NCBI GenBank assembly: GCA_900553815.1
Contig: USEY01000087.1
Location: 1-5,534, forward strand
Direction: 5' to 3'
DNA: 5,534 nt
Source: an uncultured Bacteroides sp.
GTDB lineage: Bacteria > Bacteroidota > Bacteroidia > Bacteroidales > Bacteroidaceae
The stretch's first letter is position 1; each line of letters opens with the position of its first letter. The translations under genes and the position numbers were made by a program. The notes under the pieces were generated by a model. The model saw only the letters and a program-made list of their open reading frames with translations. It did no database searches and was not told the DNA's origin. This document shows positions 1 to 5,534 of this stretch, one piece after another.

Positions 1-1
1 A

Positions 2-128
2 TCGCATAATCAGGAAGAAAATTTCAACAATAACAAATTTTAAGAGACACTAGTGGGTCGTTTCGCATCGTGGTGACTGGCGTAATGCTTGTGAAAATTC
101 GATAGAAGCCATTGAAAACGCCATTGCT
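2..128 (+). pseudogene. Disrupted 5' part of the GDPD gene, including the catalytic HRG segment
   Basis: Read upstream from the ATG at 129 in the same frame, bases 54-128 encode 25 residues that begin WVVSHRGDWRNACENS. This is the first beta strand and HRG active-site motif of a GDPD barrel, with the conserved E-N pair after it. The frame is then closed by TAG at 51-53, and between that stop and the HRG codons there is no ATG, GTG or TTG. Farther left, the pieces that look like protein lie in other frames: bases 2-40 read SHNQEENFNNNKF and end at TAA 41-43, and bases 37-51 read ILRDT in frame 1. This patchwork suggests one or more indels near bases 35-57 in a gene that continues left of the window. 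Other explanations are a sequencing or assembly error, or that SHNQEENFNNNKF is the tail of a separate gene. The HRG segment itself is clear; the reason for the break is inferred. Confidence 0.6.
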
Positions 129-1733
129 ATGGGAGTTGATATTGTTGAGATAGATTTGGCAAGGACTAAGGATGGGCATCTGATATTGATGCATGATGAT
201 AGAGTAGACCGGACAACAACAGGGAAAGGTTTGGTAGAAAATCTTACACTGGAAGAAATAAAACAGTTAAATTTGCGTAATGGCTGTAATATAAAAACCA
301 TATATAAGGTTCCTACGTTGGAAGAAGCTTTATTGACGGCAAAGGGACGCATTATGTTGAACTTAGATAAAGCTTTTGATTATTTTGACCAGGTTTATGA
401 ATTGCTGGAAAAGACAGGAACGGAGAATCTTGTTATCATGAAGAGTAATGCTCCGGCCGTGGAGGTGAAACGTGAGTATGGTAAATATTTGCATAAGGTC
501 GTCTTTATGCCAAAGGTAGACTTGGATGACCCAGAAGCGTTAAAGAAATTAAATGACTACTTGTCTGTTTTGAATCCGCCTGCTATTGAATTTAAATTTG
601 CCTATGACAGCAATCTTTTGCCTTTCAAAGTTAAGGATTTGATGAAGGGGCGTTCTCGTATATGGTATAATACATTGTGGAATACACATGCAGGTGGACA
701 TGATGATGATTGCTCGTTGAAGAATCCTGATAATGGATATGGGTATCTGATAAATAAACTGGGAGCAACAATATTGCAGACTGACAGGCCGCAATATCTA
801 ATAGATTATTTAAGTTATCATAAAAAGTTTGAGTTTGAGATTATGAATTGGGAATATTTGGATAAGGAAAATGAATTTGAAATTCCAGAGAATACCGGTA
901 AGATAGAAATTCTTGATTGCTTCCTGAAGGGAAAGAAGAATGCTCAGGCGAATGAAGATGGCATTTTTGTTAATGAGCATTTTGTCGCTGTAATAGATGG
1001 GGCAACAGCTAAAGCGGATTTGAAGATTGATAATAAATCTACAGGAAGATTGGCGACAGAATTGGTTATAGATGCGATTAAGGAATTTCCTGATTCAATC
1101 AAGATGGAAGCGGCAATATCAGCTATTACAAAGAGAATTTATGATTTCTATGTGGAGCATAATCTGTTGGATGAAATACAAAAGAATCCTGCTAAAAGAT
1201 TGACAGCCAATGGTGTTATATATAGCTCTTACCGTAAGGAAATATGGCAAGTGGGAGATTGCAGATGTTTGGCTGGTTCGGTATATTCTTTAGGTGAAAA
1301 AGAAATAGATAGAATAATGTCAGAGGCAAGAGCTGCATTTAATGAAATAATGATTTTGGATGGTTATCCGGAAGATAGTCTGTTGGTTAATGACCCAGGC
1401 AGAAATTTCATAAAGCCTTTCCTGGAAAAACAGTCCTTGCTTCAGAATAATCCGGGAAAAGGTTTGCAATATGCTTTTCCTGTATTCGATGGTTTTGCTA
1501 TTCAGCCTGAATTGGTGAATGTGTTCCATGTAAATGGTTCTGATGAGATTGTCTTAACCTCTGATGGTTATCCGGAAGTATTTGGAACGTTGAAGGAAAG
1601 CGAGCAATATCTATATAATATCTTAAAATCTGACCCTTATTGCATTAGGTTTTATAAGAGTACAAAGGGCATACAGAAAGGAAATGTTTCTTTTGATGAC
1701 CGGGCTTATATTCGGATAAAAGACAATAATTAA
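129..1733 (+). CDS. GDPD-PP2C fusion: glycerophosphodiester phosphodiesterase domain joined to a PP2C-type protein phosphatase domain (5' end damaged)
   Basis: Residues are numbered from the ATG at 129 (534 aa). Residues 1-230 are the body of a GDPD TIM barrel: EID (E7, D9) supplies metal ligands, MHDD (H22) is the second catalytic histidine, DRTTTGKG follows at 27-34, and QTDRP at 217-221 is the usual barrel end. The family cleaves glycerophosphodiesters to glycerol-3-phosphate and an alcohol. A charged linker (about 230-256) leads to a PP2C-like phosphatase domain (about 257-531) with NED (275-277), VIDG (288-291, D290), the VGD strand (375-377), LTSDG (476-480, D479) and DD (523-524), so the expected Mn/Mg-binding acids are kept. 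No signal peptide or membrane segment is visible from this start. The first catalytic histidine (HRG) lies upstream of the ATG, so a product starting here would lack the first barrel strand. ATG129 is simply the first start in an otherwise intact frame; I doubt it is the ancestral start. The gene ends at TAA 1731-1733 and converges on mfd. The domain calls are firm; activity of the GDPD half is uncertain. Confidence 0.85.
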   Translation: MGVDIVEIDLARTKDGHLILMHDDRVDRTTTGKGLVENLTLEEIKQLNLRNGCNIKTIYKVPTLEEALLTAKGRIMLNLDKAFDYFDQVYELLEKTGTENLVIMKSNAPAVEVKREYGKYLHKVVFMPKVDLDDPEALKKLNDYLSVLNPPAIEFKFAYDSNLLPFKVKDLMKGRSRIWYNTLWNTHAGGHDDDCSLKNPDNGYGYLINKLGATILQTDRPQYLIDYLSYHKKFEFEIMNWEYLDKENEFEIPENTGKIEILDCFLKGKKNAQANEDGIFVNEHFVAVIDGATAKADLKIDNKSTGRLATELVIDAIKEFPDSIKMEAAISAITKRIYDFYVEHNLLDEIQKNPAKRLTANGVIYSSYRKEIWQVGDCRCLAGSVYSLGEKEIDRIMSEARAAFNEIMILDGYPEDSLLVNDPGRNFIKPFLEKQSLLQNNPGKGLQYAFPVFDGFAIQPELVNVFHVNGSDEIVLTSDGYPEVFGTLKESEQYLYNILKSDPYCIRFYKSTKGIQKGNVSFDDRAYIRIKDNN

Positions 1734-1879
1734 AATAAGTAGTGATTAGGGTCTGATTCTGATTTGAATGTTACCTGTGGTATATATTTATTTTTTAAAT
1801 CTTTTTCAAAGGCATTGGTTATATGAGTAAAAGGTTCTATATTTTTTGAGTTAAAATGAAATTTAATGCTGGTATTCAT
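1730..1879 (-). CDS. Small 49-aa ORF of unknown function, overlapping the GDPD-PP2C gene tail to tail
   Basis: The minus-strand ATG at 1879-1877 opens 49 codons and ends at TAA (1732-1730). The product starts MNTSIKFHFNSKNIEPF and ends SDPNHYLF. It is hydrophilic and mixed in composition (Lys, Asn, Glu, Asp, Pro, Thr), with a probable short helix around ITNAFEKDLKNKY, no membrane segment and no cysteine. It reads like real protein rather than random AT-rich DNA, although the family is not recognised. Its stop and the stop of the + strand gene share the palindrome TTAA at 1730-1733, the sort of tight convergent junction seen between real genes. The ATG is the only start in the frame: an in-frame TAA (1900-1898) lies seven codons upstream and no GTG or TTG intervenes. 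The start lies inside the 3' arm of an inverted repeat. It could be a small gene, the C-terminal remnant of a decayed gene, or chance. Confidence 0.4.
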   Translation of the reverse strand: MNTSIKFHFNSKNIEPFTHITNAFEKDLKNKYIPQVTFKSESDPNHYLF

Positions 1880-1912
1880 GGACTTGTATGAGAAGACTTA
1901 TGAATACCAGCA
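1867..1912. terminator. Perfect 13-bp inverted repeat; candidate bidirectional terminator between convergent genes
   Basis: TGCTGGTATTCAT (1867-1879) is exactly complementary to ATGAATACCAGCA (1900-1912), with a 20-nt loop that could add two G-U pairs at its base. On the + strand the stem is followed by AGAATTATTTTTG, which has a short T run. On the - strand it is followed by TTAAATTTCATTTTAA, which is T-rich but interrupted. It lies between the convergent GDPD-PP2C gene and mfd, where a shared intrinsic terminator is expected. Points against are the large loop, the modest GC content of the stem (5 of 13 pairs) and its distance from either stop (over 90 bases). The same repeat holds the start codon of the 49-aa ORF, so a role in translation control is the main alternative. 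Confidence 0.5.
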
Positions 1913-1930
1913 AGAATTATTTTTGATCAT
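1898..1930 (-). other. Possible 10-codon leader peptide (MIKNNSCWYS) ending in the hairpin
   Basis: On the minus strand ATG at 1930-1928 opens MIKNNSCWYS and stops at TAA 1900-1898. It is in the same frame as the 49-aa ORF, with that stop and six codons between them. Its last four codons and stop coincide with the 5' arm of the inverted repeat, so a ribosome on it would unpair the arm that hides the next start codon. Reading frames this short arise easily by chance, and no ribosome-binding site or promoter is evident. It may instead be the upstream part of a single longer frame broken by one nonsense codon. Confidence 0.12.
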
Positions 1931-1966
1931 GGATTAATCACTTATGATATAGTGTATCTATCCTTT

Positions 1967-1994
1967 ACCATTAACCATTAACCGCCAACCATTT
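1967..1994. repeat. Degenerate heptanucleotide tandem repeat downstream of mfd
   Basis: Four 7-base units follow one another without gaps: ACCATTA (1967-1973), ACCATTA (1974-1980), ACCGCCA (1981-1987) and ACCATTT (1988-1994). The third and fourth units have drifted from the consensus. The array ends 9 bases before the complement of the mfd stop codon, so it falls in the 3' untranslated region of the mfd transcript. No dyad symmetry is seen, so it is not itself a terminator. Function is unknown. Confidence 0.6.
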
Positions 1995-2003
1995 ATCGCT
2001 GTC

Positions 2004-5000
2004 TTATTCTTCCGCTTCCATTGTCAGCATTTCCTGCATGGTACTTACTGCCTCTTCCACGGTTTTTACATCCTTCACCACCATGCTGCGCTTGTTGTTC
2101 TGTTCGCGCAGGTCGCAGCGGCGGGTATATTTCATCATGTAGGCAATAACCTTGCCAAAGGCCTGGCTCTGATAGTAGGGACTGTTGGGATTGGATACAA
2201 AGAAGAGAGTCATGCGGCCACCTTTGAGGAATACTTTCTCTACACCCATGCGGGCTGCCAGACGGCGAAGGGGGACGATGCGGAGCAGTTCTTCTGTTTC
2301 GGGCGGTACGGGACCGAAGCGGTCTTCCAGGCGGGAGCGGAAGGCGGCAACGTCTTTGTCCAGCGTGAGGCCGTCCAGCTCGCGGTAGAGGAGCATGCGT
2401 TCGCTGCTGCCTGTCACATAGTCGGCGGGCAATAGCAGTTCCAGGTCGCTTTCTACCTGACACTCGTCTACAAACTGTTCGCCGCTGATTTGTCCGCTGC
2501 CATCGGTTGCCTGGTCTTGCTGTGCATAGAGGTCGGCAAATTCGTCGGTCTTCAGTTCGTGTACGGCTTCATTCAATATCTTCTGATAGGTTTCGTAACC
2601 CAGGTCGGCAATGAAGCCGCTTTGCTCGGCACCCAGCATGTTGCCGGCACCGCGGATGTCGAGGTCTTGCATGGCAATGTGTATACCACTGCCCAAGTCG
2701 GAGAAGTTTTCGATGGCCTGCAAGCGGCGGCGTGCTTCTTGTGTGAGGCTGCTGAGGGGTGGGGCAAGCAGGTAGCAGAAAGCCTTCTTGTTGCTGCGGC
2801 CTACACGTCCGCGCATCTGGTGAAGGTCGCTCAGGCCAAAGTTCTGGGCCTGGTTGATGATGATGGTATTGGCATTGGGGATGTCGATACCGCTCTCAAT
2901 GATGGTGGTGGCCAGCAGTACGTCGTAATCGTAGTTGACGAAGTCGAAGATGATTTTCTCCAGTTCGGCAGGTTCCATCTGGCCGTGGCCTATACATACG
3001 CGGCAGTCGGGTATGTTGCGCTCTATCAGTGCCTTCAGTTCGGGCAGATTCTGTATGCGGTTGTTGACGAAGAACACTTGGCCGTTGCGACTCATCTCGA
3101 AGTTAATGGCATCGACGATGACTTCTTCGTTGAAAGTATGTACCTCGGTCTGCACGGGGTAGCGGTTGGGGGGCGGCGTCTGGATGACACTGAGGTCGCG
3201 CGCACCCATGAGCGAGAACTGAAGGGTGCGGGGAATGGGGGTAGCGGTCATGGTCAGGGTATCTACATTGACTTTGAGCTGGCGCAGTTTCTCTTTGACG
3301 CTGACGCCAAACTTCTGCTCTTCGTCGATGATGAGCAGACCCAGGTCGTGGAATTTGACGTCCTTGCCCAAAATGCGGTGGGTGCCAATGAGGATATTGA
3401 CCTCGCCGGCGGCTACACCCTTGATAATGGCACGTGCCTGCGCAGCCGTACGGGCACGGCTGAGATATTCGACGCGGCAGGGCATATCTTTCAGACGCTC
3501 CTTGAAGGTCTGGAAATGTTGGTAGGCCAGTACGGTGGTGGGTACCAGGACTGCCACCTGCTTGTTGTCGCAGGCTGCCTTGAAGGCGGCACGGATGGCC
3601 ACTTCGGTTTTGCCAAAGCCTACGTCGCCACATACCAGACGGTCCATGGGGCGGTCGCTTTCCATATCGGCCTTCACATCGGCTGTAGCCTTGCTTTGGT
3701 CGGGGGTATCTTCGTAAAGGAAAGAGGCTTCCAGCTCGTGTTGCAGGAAGCTGTCGGGGCTGAAGCGGTAGCCTTTCTCCTCACGGCGTTGAGAATAGAG
3801 GCGGATGAGGTCGCGGGCAATGTCTTTTATCTTCTTCTTGGTGCGGTCTTTCAGCTTTTCCCAAGCGCCAGTGCCCAGCTTGTTCAGCCGGGGTGCCTCG
3901 CCCTCCTTGCCTTTATACTTGGATACCTTGTGCAGGGAGTGTATGGATACAAATACAACATCGTCGTTCTGATAGACCAATTTCATGACCTCCTGAGTGG
4001 TGTTGCCGTTTGGGATACGTACAAGCCCTGCGAAACGGCCGATGCCGTGGTCGGTGTGTACTACATAGTCGCCCGGGCTGAATTGGTTGAGCTCCTTGAG
4101 CGACAGGGCCACCTTGCCACCACGGGCACGGTCGCTCTTGAGGTTGTACTTGTGAAAACGGTCGAATAGCTGGTGGTCGGTGAAGATGCACAGGCGCAGG
4201 GTGTTGTCGGCAAATCCTTCGTGCAAGGTACGGTCTACAGCTGTAAACTGTATGTTGTCGCCCCGTTCTTCGAAGATGTCGTGCAGGCGGTTGGTCTGTT
4301 TCTGGCTGTCGCTGCAAATGAACAGGGTATAGCCTTGCTGCATGTATTGCTTGAAGCTGTCGGCCACGAGGTCGAAGTTCTTGTGGAAGATGGGTTGCGC
4401 CGTGGTGTCGAACAGGAGGGAGGCATCGGGGGTGCCTGTAGGCTTGGTGCCGAACTCTACACGACGAAAGTCCAAAGCGCGGACTGTAAATTCACCTCCA
4501 TCTATGAGTTTGCCGTCCAGGCTGATGGCTCCGTTCTCTTCGGCCTCACGGGCAGCAATGGCTTGGGGCGAGAGGGCTTCGTCGTGCACCTGCTGGATAC
4601 GTTCGCGCAGCCATAGCAGATCCTTCATGCCTAGCAGGCAGTCCTGTGGCAGGAAGTCGAGTAGTGAAACCATGCCACCCTGACCCTTTTGCTCCAGGTC
4701 GCGACTGAGGTCGGGTACTATGACAATGCTGTCCTTCTGTTCTTTCGACAACTGGCTTTCCACCTCAAAGGTACGGAGGCTGTCGACCTCGTCGCCAAAG
4801 AAGTCAATACGGTAGGGGTATTCGGACGAGAAAGAGAATACATCGATGAGGCTGCCGCGCACGGCAAACTGGCCGGGTTCGTAGACATAGTCCACGTATT
4901 CGAAGCCATAGCTGCGCAGCATGTCGGTAATGAATGTCATGTCTACCCGTTCTCCGCGATGCAGTTTCAGGGTTTTGTCTTCCAATTCCACTTTCGACAC

Positions 5001-5399
5001 TACTTTTTCGGCCAGTGCGTCGGGGTAAGTGACGATGCACAGTTGTTGGCCGTCCTTCTGCAAGCGGCTCAGTACCTCGGTGCGCAGTATTTCGTTGGCG
5101 GCATCCTTCTGCCCGTATTTGATGGCACGGCGGAAAGAGGAGGGGAAGAAGAGCACTTGCTCCGTGCCCAGTGTCTGGCAGAGGTCGTGATAGAAGTAGC
5201 CTGCTTCTTCCAGGTCGCCCAGAATGAAGAGCGCACTGCCCTGAGATTTTGTAAACAATGAGGCAAAAAACAGGGGAGCAGCCGAGGCGTGCAGGCCACC
5301 CAGGTAGAGGTGGCGAACGTCGGGGCGCTTCAGTATGCTAAGGGCAGCCTCCGTGTTGGGATGTGAGGCGTAGCGTTGTTGTAGTTCTGTAAGGGTCAT
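2004..5399 (-). CDS. mfd: Transcription-repair coupling factor Mfd (complete)
   Basis: The protein has 1131 residues, close to the roughly 1150 usual for Mfd. Mfd binds RNA polymerase stalled at a DNA lesion, pushes it forward with an ATP-driven dsDNA translocase, releases the transcript, and recruits UvrA for nucleotide excision repair. Residues 1-330 are the UvrB-like region without a Walker A motif (RAIKYGQ near 91-97; EPGQFAVRGSLIDVFSF at 174-190). Residues 441-500 are the CarD-like RNA polymerase interaction domain (SPGDYVVHTDHGIGRFAG). The translocase follows with Walker A GDVGFGKT (591-598), DEEQ (692-695), TAT (718-720), TTIIESGIDIPN (831-842) and QMRGRVGRS (861-869). The TRG motif region is at about 901-928 (IRGAGNMLG inside it), and the C-terminal regulatory D7 domain spans about 975-1110. 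ATG 5399-5397 is the only start: the frame is open upstream to TAA 5468-5466 but holds no other ATG, GTG or TTG. There is no Shine-Dalgarno sequence, as is usual in Bacteroidota. All key motifs are intact and no frameshift is seen. The gene is more GC-rich than its left neighbour. Confidence 0.98.
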   Translation of the reverse strand: MTLTELQQRYASHPNTEAALSILKRPDVRHLYLGGLHASAAPLFFASLFTKSQGSALFILGDLEEAGYFYHDLCQTLGTEQVLFFPSSFRRAIKYGQKDAANEILRTEVLSRLQKDGQQLCIVTYPDALAEKVVSKVELEDKTLKLHRGERVDMTFITDMLRSYGFEYVDYVYEPGQFAVRGSLIDVFSFSSEYPYRIDFFGDEVDSLRTFEVESQLSKEQKDSIVIVPDLSRDLEQKGQGGMVSLLDFLPQDCLLGMKDLLWLRERIQQVHDEALSPQAIAAREAEENGAISLDGKLIDGGEFTVRALDFRRVEFGTKPTGTPDASLLFDTTAQPIFHKNFDLVADSFKQYMQQGYTLFICSDSQKQTNRLHDIFEERGDNIQFTAVDRTLHEGFADNTLRLCIFTDHQLFDRFHKYNLKSDRARGGKVALSLKELNQFSPGDYVVHTDHGIGRFAGLVRIPNGNTTQEVMKLVYQNDDVVFVSIHSLHKVSKYKGKEGEAPRLNKLGTGAWEKLKDRTKKKIKDIARDLIRLYSQRREEKGYRFSPDSFLQHELEASFLYEDTPDQSKATADVKADMESDRPMDRLVCGDVGFGKTEVAIRAAFKAACDNKQVAVLVPTTVLAYQHFQTFKERLKDMPCRVEYLSRARTAAQARAIIKGVAAGEVNILIGTHRILGKDVKFHDLGLLIIDEEQKFGVSVKEKLRQLKVNVDTLTMTATPIPRTLQFSLMGARDLSVIQTPPPNRYPVQTEVHTFNEEVIVDAINFEMSRNGQVFFVNNRIQNLPELKALIERNIPDCRVCIGHGQMEPAELEKIIFDFVNYDYDVLLATTIIESGIDIPNANTIIINQAQNFGLSDLHQMRGRVGRSNKKAFCYLLAPPLSSLTQEARRRLQAIENFSDLGSGIHIAMQDLDIRGAGNMLGAEQSGFIADLGYETYQKILNEAVHELKTDEFADLYAQQDQATDGSGQISGEQFVDECQVESDLELLLPADYVTGSSERMLLYRELDGLTLDKDVAAFRSRLEDRFGPVPPETEELLRIVPLRRLAARMGVEKVFLKGGRMTLFFVSNPNSPYYQSQAFGKVIAYMMKYTRRCDLREQNNKRSMVVKDVKTVEEAVSTMQEMLTMEAEE

Positions 5400-5419
5400 T
5401 GGGTTTGCTATTTTGATGG

Positions 5420-5427
5420 CAAAGATA
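5420..5427 (-). promoter_or_regulatory. Candidate Bacteroides-type -7 promoter element for mfd
   Basis: On the minus strand TATCTTTG (5427-5420) matches the Bacteroides primary-sigma -7 consensus TAnnTTTG exactly. It lies 20 bases before the mfd ATG, which would give a short 5' leader of about a dozen bases. A clear TTTG -33 element is not present at the expected 19-21 base spacing, where the sequence reads ATTCTTCAT. The assignment therefore rests on the -7 box and its position. Confidence 0.45.
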
Positions 5428-5436
5428 AGGGGAATA

Positions 5437-5471
5437 ATTAAGAATGAAGAATGATGAGTGAAGAATTAAGA
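5437..5471. repeat. Degenerate heptanucleotide tandem repeat upstream of mfd
   Basis: Five 7-base units lie head to tail: ATTAAGA (5437-5443), ATGAAGA (5444-5450), ATGATGA (5451-5457), GTGAAGA (5458-5464) and ATTAAGA (5465-5471). The outer two are identical and the inner three differ from them at one to three positions. The array covers the place where the -33 element of the mfd promoter would lie, ending 9 bases upstream of the -7 box. A change in unit number would leave the -7 box intact but move upstream DNA by 7 bases per unit. Arrays of this type are, from memory, common between genes in Bacteroides; function is not established. Confidence 0.6.
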
Positions 5472-5534
5472 GGGTGGGGACACGGCTCTTTCATTTAAAA
5501 CAACCTCTATAATCCTTGTTATTCTCCGAAAAAC
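5472..5534. other. Right edge: no supported gene
   Basis: On the minus strand one frame is open from the window edge to TAA 5468-5466 (ending RAVSPPS) and another reads FSENNKDYRGCFK before TGA. Either could be the tail of a gene beyond the window, but neither is long or distinctive enough to call. On the + strand only a 15-codon ATG frame (from 5451) occurs. Confidence 0.3.

Noticed and set aside
18..41. AAAATTT / AAATTTT inverted repeat as a terminator
   Set aside because: It is only seven A/T pairs around a 10-base loop and without GC pairs. Such repeats are expected by chance in AT-rich DNA.
51..53. The in-frame TAG might be a recoded sense codon, as in some gut phages
   Set aside because: The neighbouring gene is chromosomal mfd, no phage gene is present, and there is no start codon upstream in that frame even if TAG were read through.
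34..57. Programmed ribosomal frameshifting into the GDPD frame
   Set aside because: The slippery-looking A AAT TTT at 35-41 is already in the GDPD frame, so a -1 slip would move ribosomes out of it. The other frames contain stops at 31-33 and 41-43 and no start.
1868..1911. Inverted repeat as recombinase sites of an invertible switch
   Set aside because: Only 20 bases separate the arms, which is too little for a typical invertible promoter segment. No recombinase gene is present, and terminator or translation control explains it more simply.
2490..4169. A 559-codon open frame on the + strand, opposite mfd
   Set aside because: It lies wholly inside mfd on the other strand. Its translation is repetitive in Val, Gly, Ala and Leu with no recognisable motif, and it is explained by the strong third-position bias of mfd.
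5508..5514. TATAAT-like sequence on the + strand as a promoter for a gene to the right
   Set aside because: Bacteroides primary promoters use TAnnTTTG and a TTTG -33 box rather than TATAAT, no matching upstream element is seen, and no gene start follows inside the window.

Overview
The window looks like a chromosomal segment from a Bacteroidota member, most likely Bacteroides or a close relative. The evidence is a Mfd protein of the Bacteroidota type, a start region without a Shine-Dalgarno sequence, a match to the Bacteroides -7 promoter consensus (TAnnTTTG), and a glycerophosphodiester phosphodiesterase (GDPD) domain of the HRGDWRNA type common in that genus. The genus assignment is inferred from remembered family features, not from a search.

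Layout. Bases 1-128 hold the damaged or cut 5' end of a GDPD gene. The conserved HRG active-site segment is encoded in frame at 54-128, but a TAG at 51-53 and the lack of any in-frame start separate it from what lies upstream. From 129 to 1733 (+) one open frame continues the GDPD barrel and then runs into a PP2C-type Ser/Thr phosphatase domain, a fusion I do not recognise as a standard architecture. Bases 1734-2003 lie between this gene and mfd, which converge. This stretch holds a 49-codon minus-strand ORF (1730-1879) whose stop overlaps the GDPD-PP2C stop in a shared TTAA, a perfect 13-bp inverted repeat (1867-1912) that could be a bidirectional terminator, a possible 10-codon leader (1898-1930), and an ACCATTA-type heptamer repeat (1967-1994). 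Bases 2004-5399 (-) are a complete mfd gene, encoding the transcription-repair coupling factor. Bases 5400-5534 hold a likely mfd promoter and a second heptamer array, with no convincing gene at the right edge.

Function. Mfd is a housekeeping DNA repair translocase. The left gene may combine phospholipid headgroup or glycerophosphodiester turnover with protein dephosphorylation, but its broken 5' end leaves open whether the GDPD half is active. The left gene and the intergenic ORF are clearly AT-rich, while mfd is GC-rich with strongly biased codons, so the two halves probably have different expression levels or histories. I see no mobile-element genes, CRISPR array, tRNA or rRNA.
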